A DNA stretch of 64,000 bases from Jeotgalicoccus aerolatus (GCF_014635205.1 NZ_BMCN01000004.1:124001-188000); one strand, 5' to 3'; positions 12,136 to 22,111 are shown, numbered from the stretch's first letter. The notes: generated by a model from the sequence alone, not told the origin. Translations and numbers: made by a program.

Positions 12136-13083
12136 ATGAAAACAGCAAGAATAATTTATAATCCGACTGCCGGTAAAGAGGGATTTACTGATAAATTGAC
12201 TGATGTCCTGCAGCGTTTTGAAGATGCTGGATATATAACGAGCACCCATGCAACGACGGGACCAAACAATGCGACATATGCAGCGCGTTTTGCCTGTGAA
12301 AATAATTTTGATATGATCGTTGCATCCGGCGGCGATGGTACTGTTAACGAAGTCATTAATGGTATGGCTGAGTTCGATGAACGGCCGGAACTTGGTATTA
12401 TTCCGATGGGAACGGTTAACGATTTTACACGTGCCTTAAAGATTCCGAATGATATTGATGAAGCTGTCAGTATTATTTTAAACGGCCGGACAGGAAAAGT
12501 TGATCTCGGCAGTATGAACGGCAAATATTTTATGAATATTGCCGGCGGCGGTAAAATTACTGAAGTATCCTATGAAGCACCGAGCAAATTAAAAGCGGTT
12601 ATCGGCTCTCTTGCATATTACGTTAAAGGTATCGAACTGATCCCTCAAATGCGGAGTATTAATTTAAGAATTGAATACGATGATGAGTTATTTGAAGGTG
12701 AAGTAATGATCTTCCTGCTCGGCCTGACAAATTCCATCGGCGGCTTTGAAAAACTGGTCCCGAATGCTAAATTGAACGACGGATATTTTTCACTGCTGAT
12801 ATTAGAACATGTAAACCTTGCAGAATTTGGTCATATTTTATCACTGGCGACACGCGGGGAACATTTAAAACATCCAAAAGTACATTATTATAAAGCACAG
12901 GACGTCAAAATTACTGCATACGATGAAGTTCAACTGAATTTAGACGGTGAATTCGGCGGCGTGCTGCCGGCTCATTTTAAAAACTTAAAAGAATTTTTAC
13001 AAATAAGAGTATCTGAAGCGTTTTACAATGAGATGAATAGTGAAGATAAAGACTATACACTGCCGGATCCGGCTGCGGAATAA
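12136..13083 (+). CDS. dgkB: Diacylglycerol kinase DgkB
   Basis: Cytosolic lipid kinase that phosphorylates diacylglycerol left over from lipoteichoic-acid synthesis, returning it to phospholipid synthesis. The N-terminal IYNPTAGKEG and the nucleotide loop ASGGDGTVNEVING (about residues 62-75) mark the DAGK catalytic domain, followed by GTVNDFTRAL. 315 residues, full length, with AGAGGAG before the ATG. The arrangement gatCAB ... dgkB ... rlmCD is conserved in Staphylococcaceae; here a 5'-nucleotidase gene is placed between dgkB and rlmCD. Confidence 0.94.
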   Translation: MKTARIIYNPTAGKEGFTDKLTDVLQRFEDAGYITSTHATTGPNNATYAARFACENNFDMIVASGGDGTVNEVINGMAEFDERPELGIIPMGTVNDFTRALKIPNDIDEAVSIILNGRTGKVDLGSMNGKYFMNIAGGGKITEVSYEAPSKLKAVIGSLAYYVKGIELIPQMRSINLRIEYDDELFEGEVMIFLLGLTNSIGGFEKLVPNAKLNDGYFSLLILEHVNLAEFGHILSLATRGEHLKHPKVHYYKAQDVKITAYDEVQLNLDGEFGGVLPAHFKNLKEFLQIRVSEAFYNEMNSEDKDYTLPDPAAE

Positions 13084-13117
13084 TTCGGGACAGATAAAAA
13101 TTTTTGGGGTGAACGTA

Positions 13118-14884
13118 TTGAAGCTTACGGTCTTTGCGACAACAGATGTGCACGGCGCAATATATCCTTATAATTATTTTGATAATGAACCAAAAAGCAA
13201 CACTTTATTAAAACTGAAAACATATATTGAAAAGTATAAGACATTGAACCGCAGTGAAGCAGTCATTACAGCGGATAACGGTGATCTGCTTCAGGGAGAT
13301 GTCTGGAGTGAATACGACAGTGTCAATGCTAAAGAAGCATTGGTGCCGTCAATTATTAACGAAATGTACGATGTGATCGGACTAGGCAACCATGAGTTTA
13401 ATTTTGGTCTGCCTTTTTTAAATGAGTTTTACAGCCAGGTTAAAGTGCCCATTGTTAATTCAAACGTGGATTTCCTTGACGATCCCTTAAAAGATATTGT
13501 CAAAGCATCTTTTATAAAAGAAATTCATACAGCAGAAGCGCCGCTTAAAATCGGCTTTTTAAGCGTGGTCCCGACTCAGATTCTTAAATGGGATAAATTT
13601 AATCTGGAAAATAAAGTAGAAGCAGAACCGATGACTCAAGCGGTGCAGCGGACTGCAGGGAATTTAAAAGATAAGGATGCGGATATTATTATATTGCTGT
13701 CTCATACGGGTATGAGCAATGCAGATGATGATCTCAGTCAATATGGAGAAAACCAGGCAATTTTAATGGCGATGATGGAAAATATTGATGGTATAGTTTT
13801 CGGACATACACATGACCTGTTTCCGAATGAGGAGCGGCTGGTTGCTGATGACCGTATAAATATTGAAACAGGTACCTTTAATAAGATTCCGATGGTGCAG
13901 CCTGGAGTGTCTGCCAGTCATTTAGGCGCCTTGAATTTTGAACTTGCTTATAAAGAGAATAAATGGTTTGTAAAAACTGCATCCAGCCGGTTAATCAGTT
14001 CAGAAGATATTATCTTAAAAGATCAGGAAATTGAAAAATATCAATCTGCACATGAAAAGGTGCTGAATTATTTAAATACGCCAATTGGTACGACTGACTA
14101 TCCGCTCCATACTTATTTCACGAGAGTGATTCCGTCAAGAGGGGTACAGCTTGTGTCAGAGGCAGTTGTCTGGTATGCCAAGCAGCTCGATGTTTTAAAA
14201 AACAGCAGTCTGCCGATAATCGGCTTTAACTCAGCGGTTAAAGTCGGCCGTGACGGACCTCATGATTTTACAGATATTCCACAAGGGGAATTAACGATTA
14301 CAGACAGCATTAATTTATATAAACATGCGAATACGCTCGTCGTTATTAAAGTAACCGGGAGAATATTAAAAGAATGGCTGGAATGGGCAGCATCGTCCTT
14401 TAATCATTATGATGAAGAAGAAATACTGCAGCCAAATCATTCGAGAGACGGATTTCCGGGGTATAACTTCGATACTTTTTTTGACCTTGACTACACTTTC
14501 GATTTAACTAAACCTGTACGCTACGAAAGCTCTGCACACCAGGTCAGTGATTCAGAGCGTGTCGTAAAATATACTTATAAAGGTCAGCCGATTAAAGATT
14601 CTGATGAATTTATCGTACCGGCAAATAATTATAAAGTTGCTTATGCACCGTTCTTAAGACAAACTGAAGTACTTTATGAATCAGAATTATCGGTGAGAGA
14701 TATTGTGACTGAATATATTAAAAGCAATGAGACTTTCGAGTACCGAAATCCGATGACGATTATCCCGTCTGGACCCTATAAATTTACGAGCGCTTCAGCA
14801 GGACAGAAATATCTTAAGGACTTGCCGGTGAGACATTTAAAAGAACATAAAGATGGGTTCAGCACTTACGAGGCTGAACTTTAA
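13118..14884 (+). CDS. 5'-nucleotidase / 2',3'-cyclic phosphodiesterase family metallophosphatase
   Basis: Two-domain metallophosphoesterase that removes phosphate from nucleotides. Motifs of the calcineurin-like domain are in order: TTDVHGA (residues about 8-14), DNGDLLQGD, GLGNHEFN, LSHTG and FGHTHD; the C-terminal 5'-nucleotidase domain starts near residue 330. A TTG at 13118 is chosen because GGGGTGA precedes it and the DxH motif then falls at the usual place; the longer frame from 13040 overlaps dgkB. No signal peptide or anchor is visible, so it is probably cytoplasmic. 588 residues. Confidence 0.88.
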   Translation: MKLTVFATTDVHGAIYPYNYFDNEPKSNTLLKLKTYIEKYKTLNRSEAVITADNGDLLQGDVWSEYDSVNAKEALVPSIINEMYDVIGLGNHEFNFGLPFLNEFYSQVKVPIVNSNVDFLDDPLKDIVKASFIKEIHTAEAPLKIGFLSVVPTQILKWDKFNLENKVEAEPMTQAVQRTAGNLKDKDADIIILLSHTGMSNADDDLSQYGENQAILMAMMENIDGIVFGHTHDLFPNEERLVADDRINIETGTFNKIPMVQPGVSASHLGALNFELAYKENKWFVKTASSRLISSEDIILKDQEIEKYQSAHEKVLNYLNTPIGTTDYPLHTYFTRVIPSRGVQLVSEAVVWYAKQLDVLKNSSLPIIGFNSAVKVGRDGPHDFTDIPQGELTITDSINLYKHANTLVVIKVTGRILKEWLEWAASSFNHYDEEEILQPNHSRDGFPGYNFDTFFDLDYTFDLTKPVRYESSAHQVSDSERVVKYTYKGQPIKDSDEFIVPANNYKVAYAPFLRQTEVLYESELSVRDIVTEYIKSNETFEYRNPMTIIPSGPYKFTSASAGQKYLKDLPVRHLKEHKDGFSTYEAEL

Positions 14885-14909
14885 AATTAATTAATTAAGA
14901 GGTTTTAAC

Positions 14910-16262
14910 ATGACAGCAGTAACTAAAAATAAAAGCTATGAAGGGATTGTCGAAGATTATACGCATGAAGGTATGGGAATCGTTAAAATTGACGGTTACC
15001 CTGTATTTTTACCGGATGTGCTTAAAGGTGAAAAGGTGGAGTATAAGGCAGTTAAAGTCAACAGCAGGTATGCTTTTGGCAAAGTGACTCATGTTATCAC
15101 ACCTTCGGCTAATCGGCGGACACCGCCTTGTGAATATTATTTTCAGTGCGGCGGCTGCCAAATCCAGGTGATGGATGATCAGGCCCAGGCGGACTTTAAA
15201 AAACAAGTGGTGAATCAAAATATTAATCAGCAAGCGGGGCTTGACTTAAAAATTAACGATACGGTAAGCGGGCATCCGTTGTATTACCGAAATAAATCAC
15301 AAATTCCTGTACAGAAAATTGATGGCCAGGTCGTGATGGGTTTTTATAAACCGCGGTCTCACGATATTGTGAATATCGAACACTGCTACATTCAAAAAGA
15401 TGTGCATAACGATATCATGCTGTTTATAAAAGATAAACTCATCGAGGAAGAGACTTCGATTTACGATGAAAAGTCTCATCAGGGACTGCTGCGTCATATT
15501 GCCATCCGTTCAAACAGCGATGATTCTGAAATTCAAGTTGTCTTTATTACTAATGGTAAGAGAAACGAATTTTTATCGATTGTTAAAGCTTTAAAAGAAG
15601 CTTATCCAAATGTTAAGAGTATCGTTCAAAACATTAACGATGAAAAGACGAATGTCATCTTCGGCAAACGCTCAATCGTGCTGCTGGGTCATGATTTTAT
15701 TACCGATACATTGTTAGGTCAATCATTTAAAATCCGCGACCGTTCATTTTACCAGGTCAATCATGCCCAGACTGAGAAACTGTATCAAATCGGTTTGGAT
15801 ATGGCGGACTTAAGCGGTGACGAGACAATTATCGATACGTATTCAGGAATTGGAACTATTGGACTCGCGGCTTCTGACCGTGTAAAGAAAATCATCGGTA
15901 TTGAAGTCGTCGATAGTGCGGTTGAAGATGCTAAAGAAAATGCCAAACTGAATGGTATTGATAACGCGGACTATTATTTAGGAAAAGCAGAAGAAGTTAT
16001 GCCGCAGCTCGTTAAAGAGGGGGTCAGCGCTGATGTTGTATTCGTCGATCCGCCGAGAAAAGGATGTCACAATGAATTTTTAGATTCTTTAATCAAAGTG
16101 AATCCTGAAAAAATTGTGTATATCTCATGTAATCCAAGCACTTTGCAAAGAGATATGAAATACTTATCAGAGAACGGTTTTAAAGCAACTGAAGTGACGC
16201 CCGTTGACTTATTCCCTCAAACGAAACATATTGAAGCGGTAACGGTGCTTAAAAGGACATAG
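14910..16262 (+). CDS. rlmCD: 23S rRNA (uracil-5-)-methyltransferase, RlmCD/RlmD type
   Basis: Transfers a methyl group from SAM to C5 of specific uracils in 23S rRNA. It has an N-terminal TRAM RNA-binding domain (about residues 1-60), the iron-sulfur cysteine set CEYYFQCGGC (residues about 71-80) with a further Cys downstream, a Rossmann methyltransferase domain with DTYSGIGTIG, the DPPRKG motif and the catalytic-nucleophile loop YISCNPSTLQRD. 450 residues. A paralogue is encoded at 47515; position after dgkB suggests this is the equivalent of the conserved staphylococcal RlmCD. Confidence 0.93.
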   Translation: MTAVTKNKSYEGIVEDYTHEGMGIVKIDGYPVFLPDVLKGEKVEYKAVKVNSRYAFGKVTHVITPSANRRTPPCEYYFQCGGCQIQVMDDQAQADFKKQVVNQNINQQAGLDLKINDTVSGHPLYYRNKSQIPVQKIDGQVVMGFYKPRSHDIVNIEHCYIQKDVHNDIMLFIKDKLIEEETSIYDEKSHQGLLRHIAIRSNSDDSEIQVVFITNGKRNEFLSIVKALKEAYPNVKSIVQNINDEKTNVIFGKRSIVLLGHDFITDTLLGQSFKIRDRSFYQVNHAQTEKLYQIGLDMADLSGDETIIDTYSGIGTIGLAASDRVKKIIGIEVVDSAVEDAKENAKLNGIDNADYYLGKAEEVMPQLVKEGVSADVVFVDPPRKGCHNEFLDSLIKVNPEKIVYISCNPSTLQRDMKYLSENGFKATEVTPVDLFPQTKHIEAVTVLKRT

Positions 16263-16273
16263 GAGGAAGTAAA

Positions 16274-17101
16274 TTGAAGTTTATTTCATGGAATATTGAT
16301 TCATTAAATGCTGCACTGACGAGTGAGTCAGCGCGTGCGCTGCTATCGCGCGATGTAATTAAATCAATTCAGGAACATAATCCCGATGTAATTGCGATTC
16401 AGGAAACGAAGCTGTCTGCGGCGGGACCGACTAAAAAACATACAGAAATTTTAAAAGAAACATTTTCGGATTATGAAATTGTGTGGCGCAGTTCTGTAGA
16501 ACCTGCACGTAAAGGTTATGCCGGAACAATGTTTTTATATAAAAATCATCTGCAGCCTGAAGTGTCATATCCATCGATTGGTTCTCCAGGAACAATGGAC
16601 AGTGAAGGCCGTATGATTACGCTGGAATTTGATGAATTTTACATTACACAAGTCTATACACCGAATGCAGGTGACGGACTAAAAAGACTTGAAGACCGTC
16701 AGCTGTGGGATGTAAGTTATGCTGAATATCTGGCAGAGCTGGATAAAAATAAATTGGTATTTGCGACGGGCGATTACAACGTTGCGCATAAGGAAATTGA
16801 CTTGGCACATCCGAATAATAATCGCCGCTCTGCCGGTTTTACGGATGAGGAAAGACAGGGCTTCACTAACTTATTAAATAAGGGCTTTACAGATACATTC
16901 CGTCATATCAATGGAGATGTTACAGGTGTTTATTCTTGGTGGGCACAGCGTGCTAAAACGAGCAAGATCAACAACTCGGGCTGGAGAATCGATTACTGGC
17001 TGGTGAGTAACCGTGCAGCCGATAAAGTTATTAAATCAGAAATGATTGATTCAGGTCCAAGACAGGATCATACACCTATACTTCTTGAAGTTGAATTATA
17101 A
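16274..17101 (+). CDS. Exodeoxyribonuclease III (AP endonuclease)
   Basis: Class II AP endonuclease/3'-5' exonuclease of the xth family, used in base-excision repair. It begins MKFISWNIDSLNA, has IQETKL (metal-binding Glu), YTPNAGDG, TGDYNVAHKEIDL (catalytic Asp-Asn) and the C-terminal SGPRQDHTPI with the catalytic His. The start is TTG with AGGAGGA upstream; it lies 11 bases after rlmCD, so the two are probably co-transcribed. 275 residues, full length. Confidence 0.94.
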   Translation: MKFISWNIDSLNAALTSESARALLSRDVIKSIQEHNPDVIAIQETKLSAAGPTKKHTEILKETFSDYEIVWRSSVEPARKGYAGTMFLYKNHLQPEVSYPSIGSPGTMDSEGRMITLEFDEFYITQVYTPNAGDGLKRLEDRQLWDVSYAEYLAELDKNKLVFATGDYNVAHKEIDLAHPNNNRRSAGFTDEERQGFTNLLNKGFTDTFRHINGDVTGVYSWWAQRAKTSKINNSGWRIDYWLVSNRAADKVIKSEMIDSGPRQDHTPILLEVEL

Positions 17102-17104
17102 AAT

Positions 17105-17137
17105 AAACGTCTGTCTATTAAAGACAGGCGTTTTTAT
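17105..17137 (+). terminator. Terminator after exonuclease III gene
   Basis: A 12-bp stem (17105-17116 with 17122-17133, one G.T pair), 5-base loop and a T run. Confidence 0.88.
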
Positions 17138-17221
17138 TCTTTAAATATATTTATAATTATCTGTTAATTGCTTTTTACCTGGAGTAGAATAGGAGTAACT
17201 ATACACAAGGGGGAGAAGAAA

Positions 17222-18442
17222 ATGGAAGAGGTGACGAGTCTCATTCACCCTGAAAACTATTGGGTGCTGTGGGCAATTTTAATTGGATGGGCAGCCATTG
17301 CGATTATATTAGAACAGAAATTCAGCTGGGCGTCTAAGTTATCCGGTGCAATTATTGCATTGATTGGAGCGATGATTTTAAGTAATACAGGTGTGATTCC
17401 GCTTGAATCTCCAGTTTACGATACCGTGTGGAGTTACGTTGTTCCGCTTGCAATACCGCTTTTATTATTCCAGTCCAACATCGTTAAAGTGTGGCAGGAG
17501 AGTAAGCGGCTGCTGATTATATTCTTAATTAGTACGATTGGTACTGTAGCCGGAACAATTGTTGCGTTTTTCCTGCTTAAAGACGTAATACCAAATCTGA
17601 ATTACATTGGGGCAATGCTGAGCGGTTCATACACCGGCGGCGGTGTAAACTTTGCAGCAATGGCAACGCGTTTTGATGTTGATGAAGGATTAGTTTCTTC
17701 GACTGTTGTCGCAGATAATCTGCTGATGGCAGTGTACTTTTTAGTACTGATTACAATACCGGCAATCGGCTTCTTTAAAAATAAGTTTGGCACACCGCAT
17801 ATTGATGAAATAGAAAAAAATAGCGATGCTTCAGAAAATCAGGCATCGAGCTACTGGGGACGAAAAGAAATATCGTTAAGAGATATTGCGCTCGCAATTG
17901 GTACAGCCTTTGCAATCGTGGCTGTTTCTTTCAGCCTTGCAGGATTCTTTTCAGAGCTGATTCCCGAAGACAGCAATATATTTTTAACGGTGCTTCGCGG
18001 AATTATCGGTGACGATTATTTAATGCTGACAACATTAACGCTAGTTCTTGTTGCTGTATTTCCAAAATACTTTGACAGTATTTCAGGATCGCAGGAATTC
18101 GGGACATTCTTTATCTACATTTTCTTTGTAGTTATCGGTGTGCCTGCATCAATTCCGTTAATTATTCAAAATGCACCATTAATCTTAGTCTTTGCAGCAT
18201 TGATTGTGTTTATAAATATGCTGATTTCATTTAGTGCAGGTAAATTATTTAAATTTAATCTTGAAGAAATTATACTGGCTTCAAATGCGAATATCGGCGG
18301 ACCAACAACAGCGGCGGCGATGGCAATATCCCGCGGCTGGACTAAACTTGTCGGGCCTATACTCATCATCGGTACACTTGGATATATTATAGGAAACTAC
18401 GTCGGTACAGCACTTGGAGTATGGTTTACATCGATGATGTAA
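17222..18442 (+). CDS. DUF819 family multi-pass membrane protein
   Basis: 406 residues with about ten predicted membrane helices, starting WVLWAILIGWAAIAII. The pattern matches DUF819 (YjcL-like) proteins, including the repeated Gly-rich half-helices SGSYTGGGVNFAAMA (around residue 140) and NANIGGPTTAAAMAI (around 365), an inverted-repeat carrier layout like that of other secondary transporters. The substrate is unknown. The ATG at 17222 has AAGGGGGAG upstream; an in-frame ATG at 17168 lacks one. Transcribed alone, with its own terminator. Confidence 0.86.
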   Translation: MEEVTSLIHPENYWVLWAILIGWAAIAIILEQKFSWASKLSGAIIALIGAMILSNTGVIPLESPVYDTVWSYVVPLAIPLLLFQSNIVKVWQESKRLLIIFLISTIGTVAGTIVAFFLLKDVIPNLNYIGAMLSGSYTGGGVNFAAMATRFDVDEGLVSSTVVADNLLMAVYFLVLITIPAIGFFKNKFGTPHIDEIEKNSDASENQASSYWGRKEISLRDIALAIGTAFAIVAVSFSLAGFFSELIPEDSNIFLTVLRGIIGDDYLMLTTLTLVLVAVFPKYFDSISGSQEFGTFFIYIFFVVIGVPASIPLIIQNAPLILVFAALIVFINMLISFSAGKLFKFNLEEIILASNANIGGPTTAAAMAISRGWTKLVGPILIIGTLGYIIGNYVGTALGVWFTSMM

Positions 18443-18452
18443 AGCAGTTTGA

Positions 18453-18499
18453 AAAAACGTCAGATCGAGCTGAATTAAGCTTGATCTGACGTTTTTATT
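18453..18499. terminator. Bidirectional terminator, DUF819 gene / dehydratase gene
   Basis: A 19-bp stem (18453-18471 with 18478-18496, one G.T pair) with A and T runs outside, between convergent genes. Confidence 0.9.
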
Positions 18500-18504
18500 T
18501 TGAA

Positions 18505-19464
18505 TTATATTTCTGTATCTTTAATATATTCGAGCTGGTCGAAACCTAAGTTTCCGCCGGTAATGACAAAGCAGACCTTATCTTCAGGATTAACGTCGAT
18601 TTCTCCGTTTAAAATACCGCCGACAGCAATAGATGATGAAATTTCAGCAAGAATTTTAGCTTCCATCAGCAAGAATTTTTGACCTTTTTTCATTGCTTCG
18701 TCACTGACCGTATAAAATGAGTCCACGTATTTTTGCACGAGCGGGAAATTTTTCTCTCCGGGTACTATACTTACAAGACCATCAGCAATTGTACCTTTAT
18801 TTTCAACTTGAGTGATTTTATTATTCTTTAAACTTGTTGCAAATTTAGGGAGGTTACCAGGTTCTACACCGTGAACTATTACATTCTTTGAAGATTCTTT
18901 AACTGCAGCAGCAATGCCTGCAACTAAGCCGCCGCCACTGGCAGGGACAAAAATTCTGTCGACATCGGGAAGCTGATTTAATATTTCTAAACCGACAGTG
19001 CCCTGACCGGCCATTATACGGTAATCGTTAAAGGGCGGAATTAAAGTATAGCCATGTTCTTTTACGAGAGAGTCCTGCAATTTAAAACGTTCTTCCACAG
19101 TCGTTGGAATGATCTCAGCACCGTAGTCTTTGATTTTTTGGAGTTTAAATGGGGGCGCAGTGTTTGGAACTGCAACAGTTGCTTTTATGCCGAGCATATT
19201 GGCTGCATAGGCAACAGCGTGACCGTGGTTACCGGAAGATGATGTGACAACACCGCGGTTTAATTCCTCGTCAGTCAGCTGCAGCAGAGTGTTCATTACA
19301 CCGCGTAACTTAAATGCCTTAGTACGCTGCATATTTTCCAATTTAACATAGACTTCACAGCCTAAAATTTCTTCGAGGTTATATAATCTCAGAACTGGCG
19401 TTTCGATAATATAAGGCTTGATACGATCGTGAGCGGCTTGAATATCAGATAGTGTTAAAGTCAT
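18505..19464 (-). CDS. Threonine/serine dehydratase (PLP fold-type II)
   Basis: PLP enzyme of the threonine dehydratase/serine racemase group, deaminating threonine or serine to a 2-oxo acid. The PLP lysine is Lys52 in TKAFKLRG, SSSGNHGHAVA binds the substrate carboxylate, and the phosphate loop is PASGGGLVAG (about residues 177-186). At 319 residues it lacks the C-terminal ACT regulatory domain of biosynthetic IlvA, so it is of the catabolic TdcB/serine-racemase size. GGGGATG-type ribosome site precedes the ATG. It stands alone; racemase activity cannot be excluded. Confidence 0.86.
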   Translation of the reverse strand: MTLTLSDIQAAHDRIKPYIIETPVLRLYNLEEILGCEVYVKLENMQRTKAFKLRGVMNTLLQLTDEELNRGVVTSSSGNHGHAVAYAANMLGIKATVAVPNTAPPFKLQKIKDYGAEIIPTTVEERFKLQDSLVKEHGYTLIPPFNDYRIMAGQGTVGLEILNQLPDVDRIFVPASGGGLVAGIAAAVKESSKNVIVHGVEPGNLPKFATSLKNNKITQVENKGTIADGLVSIVPGEKNFPLVQKYVDSFYTVSDEAMKKGQKFLLMEAKILAEISSSIAVGGILNGEIDVNPEDKVCFVITGGNLGFDQLEYIKDTEI

Positions 19465-19598
19465 TTGAACATCCCCTTTATTAAATTAATACAATCATAC
19501 CGCTTTCTGATAAAAATATAAATATCTGAAATTTGGTAAAATAAGAAGAATCCATTTATAATGATAATAAGTGATAAAAATTCTGAGGAGTGTCAGAT

Positions 19599-20300
19599 AT
19601 GTACGTAGACCGGAAACCATCGATGGATTTAGAAGATATTAGAGAAACGATGATTGAAAGATTAAATAGTAATCAAAATTTTAACTCTATCGAATACTTT
19701 GATAATCTTTTAAAATTTGTCGAACTCAATCATATATATGCTTCAGCACTTGAAGAAGTATCAACTAAACTAAAAATACTGGATGATGAATTTCAGGTGA
19801 TACATAAACATAATCCAATTCATCATATGGAGCGGAGAGTTAAAAACAACCGCAGTCTGCTGTCAAAACTGGAGCGTAAAAAACTGCCGGTCACTGTGGA
19901 GAGCGCTAAGGAAAATATTTATGATATTGCAGGTATGAGAGTAATCTGCAATTATATAGAAGATATTTATGTGCTGGAAAAACTGCTTTTAAAGCAGGAA
20001 GATATTAAGTTATTAAAACGGAAAGATTATATTAAAAATCCAAAAGAAAATGGATATCGCAGTCTTCATATCGTTATATCGGTACCTGTATTTTTATCGA
20101 AAAAAACAGCTCATACACCAGTAGAAATACAAATTCGCACGATAGGAATGGATATGTGGGCCAGTCTCGAGCATAAGATGCGATATAAGAATACGAAAAA
20201 AGATACAGATGCCTATATGAATCTGCTGCAGGAATGTGCATTTGAAATATCAAATGTTGAGAACAAAATGCAGGACATGCATAATGATATAGAAGGGTAA
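19599..20300 (+). CDS. relP: Small alarmone synthetase, RelP-like
   Basis: Single-domain (p)ppGpp synthetase that makes alarmone from ATP and GTP or GDP. No hydrolase domain is present. Conserved motifs are [18 protein letters not shown], the [16 protein letters not shown] block and an extended C-terminal helix. The wording of the ASLEHK block and the N-terminal extension fit RelP (YwaC type) better than RelQ. The ATG at 19599 has GAGGAG eight bases upstream; a GTG at 19590 lies inside that ribosome site. It heads a three-gene run with an HAAS/DUF4097 protein and a zinc-ribbon membrane protein, suggesting an envelope-stress link, as for staphylococcal RelP. Confidence 0.85.
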   Translation: MYVDRKPSMDLEDIRETMIERLNSNQNFNSIEYFDNLLKFVELNHIYASALEEVSTKLKILDDEFQVIHKHNPIHHMERRVKNNRSLLSKLERKKLPVTVESAKENIYDIAGMRVICNYIEDIYVLEKLLLKQEDIKLLKRKDYIKNPKENGYRSLHIVISVPVFLSKKTAHTPVEIQIRTIGMDMWASLEHKMRYKNTKKDTDAYMNLLQECAFEISNVENKMQDMHNDIEG

Positions 20301-20337
20301 TACCCAACACGGGAATTTTAAAAATCAGGAGAATTAG

Positions 20338-21360
20338 ATGTCGCTAAATGAATTTATAATAGAATTGGAAAAAGAATTAAGTGTGTTGCCTAAAGACCGG
20401 CAGCAGGAGATCGTCGAGAATTTTAAAAATCAGACACAAAAAGCGATGGCGCTTGGGGATACTGAAGAATATCTTCTGAAAATTTTGGGAGAACCCAGTG
20501 AAGTGGCCAAGAAATGCATCGCCGAAGAAATCATAGAAAAGCCCGAACAGAAAAAAGAAGAAAAACCTTTAGAAAAGAAAAAGGGCAGACTGCCGGTGAC
20601 GGGAAACTTCGCTGCAGAAATGAAAGATAAAGATATTAAACAGCTCATTATTCACGGAGAGTCAGCAGAAATAAAAGTCGTTACAGGTAAAAAATTCGGT
20701 ATTAAATTTTTAAGCTATACCCGCAAAGGGAAGCTTGAGTATGAAATGGATAATGGTCAGCTGACTTTACATCACAGCGGTTCGAATGATGTGAAATTTA
20801 ATACAATTATTGATTTTATGAAAAAAAGGAAACAGCTGAAAAAAGATGAATTAGTGATTACCTGGCCGGAGCCGCTCGACATGCTCAGTGTGAATAATAA
20901 AGATGGCAAAGTCATTGTGACTGATATAGAAGCAGAAGAATTTAGAATTACAACTGAAGTAGGTGCGATTGAATGCGCTGGACTGACAGGGAATTATGGA
21001 GAACTTAGATCAGCGATGGGTGCTTTAAAGCTGGAATCCAGTGACTTTATGAACCTGTTTATGGAAACTGAGATGGGCAAACTTACAGCTGCAGGAGTAT
21101 CATCAGAACGCTATCATCTGGTAACAGAATTAGGTAAAATAGCGCTCGATAATTTAACTGCAGACAGCGATTTAAAAGCCTTGAGCAAGATGGGATCTGT
21201 GAGTGTGAATTACCGTGAGAAGCCGAGATTTACTAAAATTGTGGCCAGAGCCAATGTGGGTAAAGTGAAAAATGCACTTGAAAAAAATACAATTGAAAAA
21301 CAGAACTACCGTGCAGAATATATGAGCGAGATGGGTTCTGTTAAAATTACTGTGAATTAA
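20338..21360 (+). CDS. HAAS (DUF1700) plus DUF4097 adhesin-like protein
   Basis: 340 residues in two parts: an N-terminal HAAS/DUF1700 helical module (residues 1-65, with LPKDRQQEIVENF and the LGEPSEVAKK signature), a Lys/Glu linker, then a beta-repeat DUF4097/YvlB-like region from about residue 90 with repeated short strands. No membrane helix is visible. HAAS modules in Bacillota usually sit beside PadR or sigma regulators and are linked to envelope stress; here the neighbour is RelP. AGGAG precedes the ATG. Specific function unknown. Confidence 0.78.
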   Translation: MSLNEFIIELEKELSVLPKDRQQEIVENFKNQTQKAMALGDTEEYLLKILGEPSEVAKKCIAEEIIEKPEQKKEEKPLEKKKGRLPVTGNFAAEMKDKDIKQLIIHGESAEIKVVTGKKFGIKFLSYTRKGKLEYEMDNGQLTLHHSGSNDVKFNTIIDFMKKRKQLKKDELVITWPEPLDMLSVNNKDGKVIVTDIEAEEFRITTEVGAIECAGLTGNYGELRSAMGALKLESSDFMNLFMETEMGKLTAAGVSSERYHLVTELGKIALDNLTADSDLKALSKMGSVSVNYREKPRFTKIVARANVGKVKNALEKNTIEKQNYRAEYMSEMGSVKITVN

Positions 21361-21375
21361 AAGGAGCCGTTTGTT

Positions 21376-21675
21376 ATGGCGCACTGTACGAAATGTCAAA
21401 CAGAATGGACGTTTAAAGATAAGCTGAGAACCGTTAAAAATTTGGACGGATCAGCCAAATGTCCATACTGCGGTGAAAAACAATATATCAGTTTGAAGAC
21501 GAAGAGACAGGGATCCATGCTTAGTATGATTATTATACTGGCGATATTTATACCTGTATTTTTTGATATACTGCTGATGGTACATATATTAATTGGCGCA
21601 GCTTCAATAATAGCAGTACTGATCCTGCAGGTTGCCATTATTCAATTATCAGGAAAAGAAGAATTTCCTGAGTAA
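21376..21675 (+). CDS. Small zinc-ribbon membrane protein (TIGR04104-like)
   Basis: A 99-residue protein: an N-terminal CTKC ... CPYC zinc ribbon (residues 4-7 and 33-36) followed by two membrane helices (about 50-68 and 72-92). The layout is that of the TIGR04104 putative zinc-finger family common in Bacillota. It follows the HAAS gene by 15 bases with AAGGAG and ends the relP operon. Function unknown. Confidence 0.75.
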   Translation: MAHCTKCQTEWTFKDKLRTVKNLDGSAKCPYCGEKQYISLKTKRQGSMLSMIIILAIFIPVFFDILLMVHILIGAASIIAVLILQVAIIQLSGKEEFPE

Positions 21676-21701
21676 ATATGAAATATAAAAGGGATTTTTT
21701 G

Positions 21702-21748
21702 ATAAAGGTATGTTTTCTGTAACCTACAGGAGATGTACCTTTATTTTT
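21702..21748 (+). terminator. Strong terminator closing the relP operon
   Basis: Stem of 20 pairs (21702-21721 with 21725-21744, four of them G.T) round a 3-base loop and followed by a T run. It marks the last recognisable core structure before the accessory region. Confidence 0.85.
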
Positions 21749-21778
21749 GATTGGATTCTAAAGAATTTACCAGCATGT

Positions 21779-21920
21779 CACAGGTGTCACTTCAATGTTG
21801 TTTTGCACTGATTTAGTCGATAATTTTCACTATAGTTAATAACCCCAGCTTATCTTTTCAAGGAGATAGTTGGAGTTTAACATTGGCTAAGAAAAATAAC
21901 TCTTAAAATATAGGCAACTT
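21779..21920 (+). repeat. Left copy of recombinase-leader repeat
   Basis: Matches 42494-42634 in the same orientation with scattered differences. The best segment is 21844-21886 against 42556-42598, 41 of 43 bases identical, and contains a terminator-like hairpin (CCCAGCTTATCT ... GAGATAGTTGG). Similarity extends upstream through the shared CGATAA(T/C)TT(T/G)CACTATA and downstream through AACTCTTAAAATATA. It looks like the leader of a serine recombinase gene. The remaining DNA up to 22111 shows nothing codable. Confidence 0.75.
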
Positions 21921-22111
21921 TTATTAAATCATCTCTTTTTTCTAATACTTAATTTACATCCTAATCATACAGTATAAAGTGAAGATTATCAGCACTAATG
22001 GAATGACTATTTAGGATCTACCCTAAAAACAAAATTTAATAGAAAGAAGCACATCTATAAATTGTTTAACCAGAAGATTAATTTTCTTTTTATAAATGAA
22101 AACGTTCATAA

